This document shows positions 15,454 through 22,218 of a stretch of DNA of 64,000 bases, one piece after another. The notes beneath the pieces are model-generated. The model was given only the letters and a program-made list of their open reading frames with translations, did no database searches and was not told the DNA's origin. Both the position numbers and the translations under genes were made by a program. The stretch lies in the IMG/VR virus record IMGVR_UViG_3300030503_000566, positions 21,558 through 85,557 of that record; one strand, 5' to 3'. This DNA is from a virus. Each line of letters opens with the position of its first letter. Position 1 is the stretch's first letter.

Positions 15454-15813
15454 TTAAAACTTTCCAGTTAATGAGTACTCCATAATAGTATGATCCTCAG
15501 GATCACACTCAGCAGGTTCAAGTTTCAGGTGAAGTTCAAACACTCCTGTACCATGATTCTCTGCTGCTTGGAGGAGGGCTTTTGCTGCTACTTGGCACAT
15601 TATTTCACAGGAACCAACATGGTTTTGGAGAGCATCAGTAACAACAGCTTTTATCTCTTTATTATCAAGGATAAAGCCATCTTTGTCCATATTACTCTCC
15701 AAGCATACTATAGATGCAGAGTATTTATACTTCTTCCATCCTCTATCCCAACATTGGGTGTCAGAAGTATGCTCAATATCTACCTTCCCCAAACGGGTGA
15801 TTTTTAGAAACAT
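15454..15813 (-). CDS. hypothetical protein, 119 aa, possibly T-fold-like
   Basis: The ATG at 15813 is preferred over a TTG seven codons upstream. The protein has paired long strands (KYKYSASIVCLES, DGFILDNKEIKAVVTDALQNHV) and a final strand FELHLKLEP, the strand-helix order of the 6-pyruvoyl-tetrahydropterin synthase T-fold. The zinc-binding His triad of that enzyme is not evident, so catalysis is unlikely or different. Fold guess only. Confidence 0.5.
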   Translation of the reverse strand: MFLKITRLGKVDIEHTSDTQCWDRGWKKYKYSASIVCLESNMDKDGFILDNKEIKAVVTDALQNHVGSCEIMCQVAAKALLQAAENHGTGVFELHLKLEPAECDPEDHTIMEYSLTGKF

Positions 15814-15839
15814 GATACTTGTTTTAGTTGTCAATAATA

Positions 15840-16043
15840 TTAAGTGCCCTGAGGGGGTTGAATAATAGGATATCTGGGTCCTCTATCACTATCAGGGTAC
15901 ATCCATCCGGGGTCTGTAGGCTCAAAATCCTTATCAATTGCTCCTCCCCTTGGTAAATCTGGAGCATAAGGATTAATAAGATCAAATTCTTGCAATAACT
16001 CTTCAAAACCTTTTTTGGTGGACTTTCTCTTCTTGGTGGGCAT
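15840..16043 (-). CDS. hypothetical protein, 67 aa, Pro-rich
   Basis: A basic start (PTKKRKSTKKG), a short helix (FEELLQEFDLIN), then a Pro/Asp-rich tail with little predicted structure. Codon use is AT-ended in this frame, unlike the other open frame covering the same bases. Possibly a flexible adaptor. Confidence 0.5.
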   Translation of the reverse strand: MPTKKRKSTKKGFEELLQEFDLINPYAPDLPRGGAIDKDFEPTDPGWMYPDSDRGPRYPIIQPPQGT

Positions 16044-16055
16044 TTTAGGTGGGTT

Positions 16056-16154
16056 TTAACTATTACGATGTTTTATACAGTATCCTGCTAAACAAAGGCA
16101 TAAGATAAGAGCTAATATAAGCACTACTCTTATTGGTATTTGGGTGGGGTCCAT
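16056..16154 (-). CDS. single-span micro-protein, 32 aa
   Basis: ATG at 16154 and TAA at 16056. MDPTQIPIR precedes a hydrophobic span (VVLILALILCLCLAGYCI) and a short basic tail, KHRNS. The start overlaps the end of the next upstream gene by 25 bases. Charge distribution suggests the C-terminus stays in the cytoplasm. Confidence 0.45.
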   Translation of the reverse strand: MDPTQIPIRVVLILALILCLCLAGYCIKHRNS

Positions 16155-16639
16155 AGATATTGATTTTTAGGTAAATATAATTTGTCTAACAGATCTCCTT
16201 TAAGACTAAAGAGCCTACAAACTTCATTGATTAGTTCTTCCTCCCTTTTTCTCTCTTTAATAGCACCCATCACAAGCTGTATAGCTATTTTCTCATATTT
16301 AACGGCCTCTAATAGATGTTTAGTCTTTATACTTGAATCAGAGGCACTGTCTGCCCTACCCTTGCAAACTGTACTCATCGAATCCCATAAATTAGATTCA
16401 ACTACTAATCTATTTTCATCGCTATCAAGATATGCTAAAGAGTCAAGAATAATTAGTCCTCTCTCAATGCTATCAATATTTGTAAGAGTACATTGCATAA
16501 ATGGTGTAACGGCATTCCACCCAGCTACTGAATCTGTATCTTTTTGATGTATTACCCAAGGACCCAGTGTGTCCTTAATTTGTGCAAATCCACCCATAGA
16601 GATAAAAGTACTAAAGATCCAAATGATTGCTTGTTTCAT
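16130..16639 (-). CDS. secreted/periplasmic protein with signal peptide, 169 aa
   Basis: MKQAIIWIFSTFISMGGFAQ is a typical Bacteroidetes type I signal peptide with cleavage after Gln or Ala. The mature part is helical, with two charged helices near the C-terminus (AIKERKREEELINEVCRL). Such an exported helical protein could serve in lysis (spanin-like) or superinfection exclusion, but no lipobox or partner confirms this. Two Cys could form a disulphide. Confidence 0.6.
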   Translation of the reverse strand: MKQAIIWIFSTFISMGGFAQIKDTLGPWVIHQKDTDSVAGWNAVTPFMQCTLTNIDSIERGLIILDSLAYLDSDENRLVVESNLWDSMSTVCKGRADSASDSSIKTKHLLEAVKYEKIAIQLVMGAIKERKREEELINEVCRLFSLKGDLLDKLYLPKNQYLWTPPKYQ

Positions 16640-16642
16640 GAT

Positions 16643-16876
16643 TTAATTTTTAGCGCGTGTAAATTTTTGTACCCAAAATTCAGTTCCATAGAGCTTGGTT
16701 TTCTCCCCTTTTATAATAGAGGACAATTTATCATCTAAGTAGTTGTCATTTAAGGAGATATGGAACTGAGATTTAATATCCTCAAGGGTAGGTTCCTCCC
16801 AATATACTATCTCTAGTGAGCTAGTGGGACTCTGGTGCTCTTGGGATTGCGACAAAAGGATCCAAATCTGTTCCAT
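16643..16876 (-). CDS. hypothetical protein, 77 aa
   Basis: A small protein with an aromatic, acidic centre (LEIVYWEEPTLEDI) and the segment ISLNDNYLDDKL. The stop is three bases from the start of the signal-peptide gene, so the two are probably cotranslated. Not recognised. Confidence 0.55.
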   Translation of the reverse strand: MEQIWILLSQSQEHQSPTSSLEIVYWEEPTLEDIKSQFHISLNDNYLDDKLSSIIKGEKTKLYGTEFWVQKFTRAKN

Positions 16877-16919
16877 CTTTGTTTAATTTAATGATTAAAG
16901 CGCATTCTAATAAAGGGCA

Positions 16920-17054
16920 CTAACTGGGTTGTGTATCCCTCTCATAGCTACCTATCCATAGGGGTGGTGCTGCTGGATGCTGACAAAATTCCTCATACGA
17001 ATCATATAATGGACAATTAAGACAGTTTCTTACATTAGTTTCTTGTAGCATCAT
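16920..17054 (-). CDS. small Cys/His protein, 44 aa
   Basis: Starting at MMLQETNVRN, the protein has CLNCPLYDSYEEFCQHP: a CxxC followed by C and H spaced as in a small zinc knuckle. The frame is open further upstream, but that part overlaps the coding sequence of the preceding gene by 68 bases, so a short overlap was preferred. The start could also be one codon later. Confidence 0.5.
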   Translation of the reverse strand: MMLQETNVRNCLNCPLYDSYEEFCQHPAAPPLWIGSYERDTQPS

Positions 17055-17331
17055 AAAATACCTTTTGTCTTTTGTTGTATAAATCAATAAGATATCTCTC
17101 AAATCTCCTCCTAATACTCTCTATTTCCCACTCAACTCTATAGGCTGCATGAAGGGCATTATATATATCCTCTCCCTCTACTCTATGAGTAGTATCACTA
17201 TAGGTAAGTATAAGGTAGCCCATCTCATTATTACCAAATGGACCTTTACTAGGAGGCTGTATAGTTCCCGTACATCCTCTACCTATCATATACTCAACTA
17301 ACTGTAATACTATTGGATCTTTATCCCACAT
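17035..17331 (-). CDS. hypothetical protein, 98 aa
   Basis: A mixed alpha/beta protein with a Gly/Pro loop (GTIQPPSKGPFGNN), strand GYLILTYSD, and a long charged helix containing EIESIRRRFERYL. It ends with an 11-20 base overlap into its neighbours on both sides, consistent with a compact operon. Unknown function. Confidence 0.58.
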   Translation of the reverse strand: MWDKDPIVLQLVEYMIGRGCTGTIQPPSKGPFGNNEMGYLILTYSDTTHRVEGEDIYNALHAAYRVEWEIESIRRRFERYLIDLYNKRQKVFYDATRN

Positions 17332-17524
17332 TCTTCAAGGATTTAACTCTAAAGATATATTGTGTAGGTTCTGTACAACTATAGATAAAGGCTGTATATA
17401 GGTTTCCATCATCGAGATAAACATGCAGTGTCCCTCCCCCCTCTATTTGTTTGAATACCTCTATCACACTATCTACTTTTAATTTTTTCCCTGTAGTATT
17501 ATAAGAATAGGTAAATGGTTCCAT
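17321..17524 (-). CDS. hypothetical protein, 67 aa
   Basis: A beta-rich small protein (VDSVIEVFKQ, GTLHVYLDDGNLYTAFIYS). The ATG shares a base with the stop of the upstream gene (position 17524), a coupled junction. No motif recognised. Confidence 0.55.
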   Translation of the reverse strand: MEPFTYSYNTTGKKLKVDSVIEVFKQIEGGGTLHVYLDDGNLYTAFIYSCTEPTQYIFRVKSLKNVG

Positions 17525-17754
17525 TAGTATTTGATTTTTGACATTTGATCTAATGCTTGATCCATCTCTTCATTAGCATCTACAAACTTATTCTCACTCT
17601 CAGTATGAGCATTGAGAACATCAGTAATTCCATTAGCTGCATCAAGACTCTCCTCACTAAGATCTTGAATAATCTGATAGGTATAGTATTTGTTTTTTCC
17701 TATATAGAGTTCGTGAATCCACTTATTTATCTGGTCAATAGTGTAAGATTTCAT
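17524..17754 (-). CDS. hypothetical helical protein, 76 aa
   Basis: The N-terminal part is aromatic (YYTYQIIQDL) and the C-terminal half forms an acidic amphipathic helix (NEEMDQALDQMSKI). It could be a small coiled-coil partner protein. Not recognised. Confidence 0.55.
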   Translation of the reverse strand: MKSYTIDQINKWIHELYIGKNKYYTYQIIQDLSEESLDAANGITDVLNAHTESENKFVDANEEMDQALDQMSKIKY

Positions 17755-17757
17755 ATA

Positions 17758-18327
17758 CTAAGGTTTAAATGTTCCTTTATTAGCGATAATATTTTTGCAG
17801 ATACCTATTAATCTCTCATTATCTTTTTTATAAGTTCTTCCAAATTCTTTGGCTTTACTCGTAACATCATTGACATTCCAAAAGGTAAGAGTATCTTTTT
17901 CATCTGTTATACCTCTCTTTTCAAAAGCACTCTCTATAAGACTTAACTGGCGTGGAGTAAACGCTCTTCTTAGGTATTTTCTCCAGTTGTAATCATCTTG
18001 TAATGCCTCAATACTCCAGCTTCTATAAAACGCACTCTCAGACCCCTCTATATCAGATAATCTTAAATTATCACCCAAATTGACTAGACTTATAAAGCAA
18101 GAGCCTAGAGCACACGCCTGACATGTGTTATTTGAAAAAACACTATCAAGAGGTATATCCTCATTATTGATCTTTTTTTTATTTTTTATATGTATATAAA
18201 GACCCTCTTTAGGTTTTATTTTACCTTTGGAGATTTGTTTGATAATATCTTTTGCAATAGCTACCCTTTTCTCAGATTTACTAAGCCTCCAAAAAGCTTT
18301 ATTTTTAGCTGATAATTTCTGTTTCAT
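17758..18327 (-). CDS. conserved-looking hypothetical protein, 189 aa
   Basis: Residues 12-35 (FWRLSKSEKRVAIAKDIIKQI) resemble a segment found in several Bacteroidetes phage and prophage proteins. A Cys-rich part (NTCQACALGSCFISL) follows and could bind metal or form a reactive site. The C-terminal half is helical, with TPRQLSLIESAFEKRG. It is the first gene after the terminator at 18347-18373, so it may open a transcript. Confidence 0.58.
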   Translation of the reverse strand: MKQKLSAKNKAFWRLSKSEKRVAIAKDIIKQISKGKIKPKEGLYIHIKNKKKINNEDIPLDSVFSNNTCQACALGSCFISLVNLGDNLRLSDIEGSESAFYRSWSIEALQDDYNWRKYLRRAFTPRQLSLIESAFEKRGITDEKDTLTFWNVNDVTSKAKEFGRTYKKDNERLIGICKNIIANKGTFKP

Positions 18328-18346
18328 TATTAGTTATTTTAAAAGT

Positions 18347-18373
18347 TAAAAAAAGTGCCATAGAAATGGCACT
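18347..18373 (-). terminator. intrinsic terminator, leftward
   Basis: A perfect 8-bp stem AGTGCCAT/ATGGCACT with a TTCT loop and a run of seven T when read leftward. It follows the 70-residue basic gene. Confidence 0.88.
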
Positions 18374-18403
18374 ACATCACTCAAATCGTAAGTATAACAC
18401 GTC

Positions 18404-18616
18404 CTAAACTCTTTCTTTAAGGATTGCTATCTCCTTAGTAATACGTTTTTTGTCATGTTCTGAATAAAGAGGGAAACTTGGTCTTTGCTTGAGATAACTA
18501 TTATTTACAATTTTGTCAAAATCTTTTGTTTGCTCCTGTAATCTCATCAATGCCCCTTGTCTTCTAGCTTTAGCTTTGGGACCCTGTGATAGGTGCCCTC
18601 TTTTCCAAATTGTCAT
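18404..18616 (-). CDS. basic hypothetical protein, 70 aa
   Basis: A Lys/Arg-rich protein (WKRGHLSQGPKAKARRQG at the start). Overlaps the upstream gene by 47 bases. High positive charge suggests nucleic-acid or ribosome contact; this is inference. Ends before a strong terminator. Confidence 0.5.
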   Translation of the reverse strand: MTIWKRGHLSQGPKAKARRQGALMRLQEQTKDFDKIVNNSYLKQRPSFPLYSEHDKKRITKEIAILKERV

Positions 18617-18878
18617 CTTCTACTTGTTGTTTTGTTTTAAATAATCCATGGGGAAAATATATTCTATCCCCACAACATGAACATGTTTCATGAAATTCCT
18701 CCAAATAAAAGTAAGGATTGGGATATGCTTTTAACATAGCTTTAACAGATTCAACATTTTCAGGTCCTTTATCGTTAATATCAAAATTAAAGCTTTCCTC
18801 AACATGATATCTGTTACCTATAATGAGATCTTCATAAGGTTTCCTATTTGAAATACAAACTACATAATTATCTTCCAT
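18570..18878 (-). CDS. hypothetical protein with CxCC motif, 102 aa
   Basis: An N-terminal small beta domain (YHVEESFNFDIND) is followed by EEFHETCSCCGDRIYFPHG, which could bind zinc through Cys and His. The C-terminus is unstructured. It starts right after a terminator. Confidence 0.58.
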   Translation of the reverse strand: MEDNYVVCISNRKPYEDLIIGNRYHVEESFNFDINDKGPENVESVKAMLKAYPNPYFYLEEFHETCSCCGDRIYFPHGLFKTKQQVEDDNLEKRAPITGSQS

Positions 18879-18888
18879 GATAGAGTGT

Positions 18889-18927
18889 TAAAAAATCAGC
18901 CCACTATAGGTGAATATAATGGGCTGA
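18889..18927 (-). terminator. intrinsic terminator, leftward
   Basis: An 8-bp stem TCAGCCCA/TGGGCTGA over a 16-base loop, followed by TTTTTT read leftward. It lies between the acidic 68-residue gene and the CxCC gene. Confidence 0.85.
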
Positions 18928-18953
18928 GACCATTAATAATTATCAGATAGCTA

Positions 18954-19160
18954 CTATTCTGCACCCTCTAACTCCTCCTCAAGGAGTTCTTCTTTGAGGT
19001 CAAGGCACTCTTCCTCTGCATCCTTTGCTACGGGATTATCACTATCAGATTTTGTGGGATCAAATGAAGCTACTTCGCCCTCCAGAGTCTCAGGATTACG
19101 AACTTCTTTTGCTCTGTTGTGTGCTGCGGGTCTCTCTGCATGTTTTACATTCTTGTGCAT
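18954..19160 (-). CDS. acidic hypothetical protein, 68 aa
   Basis: A basic first third (HKNVKHAERPAAHNRAKE) turns into a very acidic tail (LKEELLEEELEGAE). No hydrophobic core, so it is probably disordered. Such charge-split peptides can bind DNA-binding or ribosomal proteins, but no function can be assigned. It has a slightly higher GC content than its neighbours. Confidence 0.55.
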   Translation of the reverse strand: MHKNVKHAERPAAHNRAKEVRNPETLEGEVASFDPTKSDSDNPVAKDAEEECLDLKEELLEEELEGAE

Positions 19161-19204
19161 TGTTTTCGTTTTTATGATGAATAAATAGAGAATTAACTTA
19201 GATA

Positions 19205-19531
19205 TTATCTATCCTTAATTTGTAGAAATAAAGTATCATTTCTACTCCATACTAATAGCTCACTAGGATTCCCCCTGTCTCCTACACTATCAATGTCATG
19301 ATCATCAGGCCAATCTATATAACTATATTTAGTAGGGCAATTAGGAGAATGGTGATGTACACTGCTAGTACTTGTGTCACTTAAAGCCTCTTGTATATCA
19401 CCATTATCATTTGAGGCAGGTAATAAAAGTCGCTCTTCATCCCTATGACCATTATAATAGCCAATGGTATAAATAACACCAAATCCAAAAACTGCCACTA
19501 GTATTACTAATAATATACCTAATAGTTTCAT
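19205..19531 (-). CDS. membrane-anchored hypothetical protein, 108 aa
   Basis: ATG at 19531 (the frame is open two codons further, to a TTG). One N-terminal span (LLGILLVILVAVFGFGVIY) is followed by a soluble domain with SSVHHHSPNCP, Asp-rich loops and a terminal strand. Orientation by charge: the soluble part outside the membrane. Confidence 0.6.
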   Translation of the reverse strand: MKLLGILLVILVAVFGFGVIYTIGYYNGHRDEERLLLPASNDNGDIQEALSDTSTSSVHHHSPNCPTKYSYIDWPDDHDIDSVGDRGNPSELLVWSRNDTLFLQIKDR

Positions 19532-19556
19532 AAACAACGATTTAAAAGTTGATAAA

Positions 19557-19793
19557 TTAGAGTGGATTCATAAGGAGGATATTTACCTCATATAAATAAC
19601 CTAGTTTTCCCAGTGCTAGTAATACTCCCTCCTTGTTATTTGAGGGGCCAAGATTGGGAAGAATCTCTCCACATGTACTAGAGGTGGGTTGAAGTTCTAC
19701 TATTTCAAAAGTGAGTAATAATGGGCTCATCTCTGTGCCCCCACCTGTAGTGATCTCTTTTTTGTATGTGAATGAGACAAAGTATTTTTTCAT
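19557..19793 (-). CDS. hypothetical protein, 78 aa
   Basis: A beta-rich protein (KKYFVSFTYKKEITTGGG) with SSTCGEILPN in the middle. No known family. Its start overlaps the stop of the 42-residue membrane peptide by 4 bases, a coupled pair. Confidence 0.55.
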   Translation of the reverse strand: MKKYFVSFTYKKEITTGGGTEMSPLLLTFEIVELQPTSSTCGEILPNLGPSNNKEGVLLALGKLGYLYEVNILLMNPL

Positions 19794-19918
19794 TCGTATA
19801 ACGTATTTAATAGAGTTAATATTCCAATTATGATAATAAAAAACAGAAAGATAATTGTAGTGACTTTTCTATCCCTATCATCATCGTTAGGAGTAAATGA
19901 AGTTGTATCATGAATCAT
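19790..19918 (-). CDS. single-span micro-protein, 42 aa
   Basis: ATG at 19918, TGA at 19790. A polar start (THD/PNDDDRDRK) is followed by one span (TTIIFLFFIIIIGILTLL). Both ends overlap neighbouring genes by 4 bases, the junction style of the operon, which makes it more credible than length alone would. Confidence 0.55.
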   Translation of the reverse strand: MIHDTTSFTPNDDDRDRKVTTIIFLFFIIIIGILTLLNTLYE

Positions 19919-20079
19919 ATACCTTTGGTTTTATCTTTCTCAAGATCGGATATTCTTTTTTCCAATCCCTCAACCTTTGTAGCAAGGTTAATGATACTGG
20001 CTGATATCTTGCTAATTAACTGATCTAAACTACTCATTGTTATAGCTATCTCGATCATTTGTTGGGCTAATTCTTCCAT
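19915..20079 (-). CDS. small coiled-coil protein, 54 aa
   Basis: Start MEELAQQMIEI at 20079; a longer open frame would run through the terminator at 20105-20140. The peptide is one long helix with heptads of Ile/Leu (SSLDQLISKISASI, VEGLEKRISDLEKD). It probably makes a homo-oligomeric coiled coil. Confidence 0.58.
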   Translation of the reverse strand: MEELAQQMIEIAITMSSLDQLISKISASIINLATKVEGLEKRISDLEKDKTKGI

Positions 20080-20104
20080 AAAATTGTTAATTTTAACATT
20101 AATA

Positions 20105-20140
20105 ATAAATAAAATGGCCCCTTGTAGAAACAAGAGGCCC
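20105..20140 (-). terminator. intrinsic terminator, leftward
   Basis: Read leftward: GGCCTCTTGT, TTCT loop, ACAAGGGGCC (one G:T pair), then ATTTTATTTATT. It ends the transcript of the 75-residue gene at 20170. Confidence 0.75.
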
Positions 20141-20169
20141 AACTTAACTCTAAATTACAAACGCTACAA

Positions 20170-20397
20170 TTACTTTAATTGAGGGAATATTAGCATCTCC
20201 CATACACTGAGTTTAGATTCAGTAGTTTCAGGGGTAGCCTCCATCAGATCTTTACTAAGATCCCTGAAGAATTGTAATTTGGTAGCATCTGCAAACGGTT
20301 GGGTACTTATACCCTCCATTAGAGTTATTAATTTCTCGAAATTAGGACTAGAGCCTCTTATTTGAGCAAGCTCTTGCTCTGTCAATAAATGTTGCAT
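20170..20397 (-). CDS. hypothetical helical protein, 75 aa
   Basis: All-helical, with LTEQELAQIRGS and a C-terminal WEMLIFPQLK. Its leader carries the motif AACTCTAAAT 11 bases before the start codon. It stands alone between that leader and a terminator, so it may be a single-gene transcript. Confidence 0.58.
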   Translation of the reverse strand: MQHLLTEQELAQIRGSSPNFEKLITLMEGISTQPFADATKLQFFRDLSKDLMEATPETTESKLSVWEMLIFPQLK

Positions 20398-20408
20398 AGA
20401 TTTTTGTT

Positions 20409-20418
20409 ATTTAGAGTT
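20409..20418 (-). promoter_or_regulatory. leader motif AACTCTAAAT (copy 1)
   Basis: An exact copy of a 10-base motif found seven times in this window, always just before a leftward start codon. Here it is 11 bases from the ATG at 20397. Confidence 0.55.
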
Positions 20419-20423
20419 TAAAA

Positions 20424-20621
20424 TTACACACTCCCACTTCTACTCCAACTCCCACTCCAACCCCAACTCCCACTCCCACTCCCACTTCTACTCCAACTCC
20501 CACTTCTACTCCCACTTCTACTCCCACTTCTACTTCTACTCCAACTCCCACTCCCACTCCCACTCCCACTCCCACTCCCACTTCTACTCCTGTATAATTT
20601 ATTCTGATGTGAGGTAATCAT
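20424..20621 (-). CDS. Ser-Gly/Ser-Arg repeat protein, 65 aa
   Basis: After MITSHQNKLY the whole protein is a repeat of SG, SR and SW dipeptides, encoded by a hexanucleotide microsatellite. The start codon overlaps the stop of the gene at 20618 (ATGA), which supports translation by coupling. The protein would be disordered and basic. It may also be a neutral microsatellite that happens to be open. Confidence 0.4.
   Translation of the reverse strand: MITSHQNKLYRSRSGSGSGSGSGSGSWSRSRSGSRSGSRSGSWSRSGSGSGSWGWSGSWSRSGSV
20431..20590. repeat. hexanucleotide microsatellite, about 27 units
   Basis: On the + strand the units are CTCCCA, CTTCTA and CTCCAA in mixed order over 160 bases without interruption. 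The length is a multiple of three in the unit, so unit gain or loss would keep the reading frame of the overlapping leftward gene. Confidence 0.95.
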
Positions 20622-20896
20622 AAAGTTGATTTAAAAGATTCACCGAAAGATTCAATTGCTGAATTTTGTATATACCATTCAGAGGCAAGTTTTTGAGCAT
20701 CTTTAAATTTACTATCACTAAAAGCTCCTGTTTCAAAGACTTGATATACATCCTTTAATTTAATACAACTTTCATTTACTCCTACTAATTCACCATAGTA
20801 AAAGTAATTAAAGCAAAAAATAAGAACTTTCTTACCTAATAGTGCAAATAAACCCTCTATAGGGACATCGATAACTTGTGTTGGTAACATTTTCAT
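20618..20896 (-). CDS. hypothetical protein, 92 aa
   Basis: The first part has LLGKKVLIFCFNYFYYGELVGV, a hydrophobic beta-sheet core typical of small SH3/Sm-like folds, followed by a helix (KFKDAQKLASEWYI). No motif recognised. Confidence 0.55.
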   Translation of the reverse strand: MKMLPTQVIDVPIEGLFALLGKKVLIFCFNYFYYGELVGVNESCIKLKDVYQVFETGAFSDSKFKDAQKLASEWYIQNSAIESFGESFKSTL

Positions 20897-20921
20897 TTTA
20901 TTTGATTTAAGTGTTTATAAA

Positions 20922-21173
20922 TTATTTAATACCTGCGTGTTGTTTTATATAATCAAGATTGTTATTGATGGATATGATCTCTTCTGGTAATAAGGGGAAG
21001 CCCATTCTATATCTGCATTTAAATTCTCCCTCCTTAAAGTCAAATAGATGACGAGGGCTAGTGTTCTTATAAGTATTGCGATATAACCTACTCATCGCAG
21101 AGTAGGCATCAGAATCTAAAAGTGATTCCATGTATAAAGGTGGTCCCTCTTCAATTCTCTTTTCCATCTTCAT
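20922..21173 (-). CDS. hypothetical protein, 83 aa
   Basis: A charged, mostly helical protein with a Tyr/Arg-rich centre (SRLYRNTYKNTSPRHLF). Overlaps the gene upstream by 23 bases. Not recognised. Confidence 0.55.
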   Translation of the reverse strand: MKMEKRIEEGPPLYMESLLDSDAYSAMSRLYRNTYKNTSPRHLFDFKEGEFKCRYRMGFPLLPEEIISINNNLDYIKQHAGIK

Positions 21174-21330
21174 GTTGGTTTATATATTCAAGGGTGGTAT
21201 TATAGGCAGTTTTTTGGCTCCCTTTTCTTATAAGCTTATGGAGATCTTTAGGCTCCTCAAGCATTAGCTGATTCCACTCCTCTTGGAGCTTATTAATCCT
21301 CATTTTTAACCAAGATTTAATCTCTTCCAT
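21151..21330 (-). CDS. hypothetical helical protein, 59 aa
   Basis: ATG at 21330, TGA at 21151. The start MEEIKSWLKMRINKLQEEW forms an amphipathic helix, followed by a second charged helix. Overlaps both neighbours (14 and 23 bases), as other genes here do. Function unknown. Confidence 0.5.
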   Translation of the reverse strand: MEEIKSWLKMRINKLQEEWNQLMLEEPKDLHKLIRKGSQKTAYNTTLEYINQHEDGKEN

Positions 21331-21409
21331 TATTGTGTGTATTCGGTTGTATTATTACTGCTAGGATTATAAATACTAACAGTAGAATGAATGCCATAGT
21401 AAATAACAT
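21317..21409 (-). CDS. single-span micro-protein, 30 aa
   Basis: ATG at 21409, TAA at 21317. MLFT then a span (MAFILLLVFIILAVII) and a polar tail, QPNTHNNGRD. It overlaps the 59-residue gene by 14 bases. Confidence 0.45.
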   Translation of the reverse strand: MLFTMAFILLLVFIILAVIIQPNTHNNGRD

Positions 21410-21421
21410 AAAATGGTGTAT

Positions 21422-21874
21422 TTAATAGTTTTTTAGCAAGAATTCCTCCTGCAATTCATGTTTAAACTCATAGTGAAACCTCTCTTTCTCCTCTTTAATA
21501 GCATCTTTGACTGACCATCCAAGAGCTACTCTAGCCAATACAGAGAATGTAGAAGTTCTACCATGCCCATGAGTACAGTGTATAAGAGCAGGTTCTCTAA
21601 GCTTTGTTACATCTGCAATGAACCTGTTAGCCTGTATCACAGTAGGAATTTCATGATCCTTGACTCTGAACTGTTTTATCTTTATCCCTATACCTTTTAC
21701 TGATCTTATATCAATATTCTCAGGTCTAAGATCAAATATTACCTTGATTCCCAATACGTTATGTAACCACTTATATTCATACCTATAGAGAGGTTGAGCA
21801 CTACGGTATATATTTCTCCCCTCATCTAGTATACCAAAATTCCTAAGGGGAACTAGTCCAAACTCCTTTTTCAT
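21422..21874 (-). CDS. tyrosine/dual-specificity-type protein phosphatase
   Basis: A 150-residue phosphatase of the Cys-based class: the P-loop HCTHGHGRT (residues 99-107) gives C100-x5-R106, and the upstream loop VKDHEIP (71-77) can supply the general acid Asp73. The entry segment, IYRSAQP, and strand GIKVIFDLRPEN are typical of bacterial and viral DSP-like enzymes. Substrates may be phosphoproteins, RNA 5' ends or small phosphates; the sequence does not decide. No kinase gene is near. A tRNA gene lies 23 bases upstream of the start. Confidence 0.82.
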   Translation of the reverse strand: MKKEFGLVPLRNFGILDEGRNIYRSAQPLYRYEYKWLHNVLGIKVIFDLRPENIDIRSVKGIGIKIKQFRVKDHEIPTVIQANRFIADVTKLREPALIHCTHGHGRTSTFSVLARVALGWSVKDAIKEEKERFHYEFKHELQEEFLLKNY

Positions 21875-21896
21875 TAGTTTAAATTTAAGAATTAAG

Positions 21897-21970
21897 TAGG
21901 CTCATCAAGACTTGAACTTGAAACCCCCAAGGTATAAGCTTGGTGCTCTAACCAATTGAGCTATAAGCCC
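21897..21970 (-). tRNA. tRNA-Ile (anticodon UAU)
   Basis: A full cloverleaf on the - strand. Acceptor GGGCTTA/TGAGCCT has two G:T pairs; D-stem is GCTC/GAGC. The anticodon stem CCAAG/CTTGG holds loop CTTATAC with UAU at 34-36; the T-stem TCAAG/CTTGA holds loop TTCAAGT. Discriminator A; CCA is not encoded. It would read the AUA codon, which is frequent in this AT-rich genome. Confidence 0.88.
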
Positions 21971-21972
21971 AT

Positions 21973-22055
21973 AAAAATACAACCTACAATTAGCTCGGTT
22001 GTCTTATGGCTTATTACTGAGCATGTCCCTCCTCAGTTTATCTGGCTAATCAGAT
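21973..22055 (-). ncRNA. three stacked hairpins before tRNA-Ile, last one terminator-like
   Basis: Read leftward: ATCTG/CAGAT (22040-22055), ACTGAG/CTCAGT (22016-22037) and ACAACC/GGTTGT (21979-22002) followed by ATTTTT. The last looks like an intrinsic terminator a few bases before the tRNA. It could end the upstream transcript, or form a leader or processing structure for the tRNA. Confidence 0.4.
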
Positions 22056-22067
22056 ATTTGCAGCTAC

Positions 22068-22163
22068 CTATATATTGCTGTTTTGCCATAGGCCCAAACC
22101 CCTATGATCCTGAACTTTCGCCCTTACAGCAGCTTTTTTCCTTGTACTTCGGTATACAGGCAT
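22068..22163 (-). CDS. possible basic micro-protein, 31 aa
   Basis: ATG at 22163, TAG at 22068. A strongly basic peptide (YRSTRKKAAVRAKVQDHRG). No overlap with neighbours and no clear leader signal, so coding is weakly supported. The antisense open frame over the same bases is no better. Confidence 0.2.
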   Translation of the reverse strand: MPVYRSTRKKAAVRAKVQDHRGLGLWQNSNI

Positions 22164-22218
22164 ATTAAAAATCAAGGCTAGATCTTATTGGAACCCTGCA
22201 AATAGTACTCCAATGAGT

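Noticed and set aside
21956-22168. Rightward 70-codon open frame over the tRNA-Ile region
   Set aside because: It overlaps the tRNA and its hairpins on the opposite strand and has no fitting leader or neighbour.
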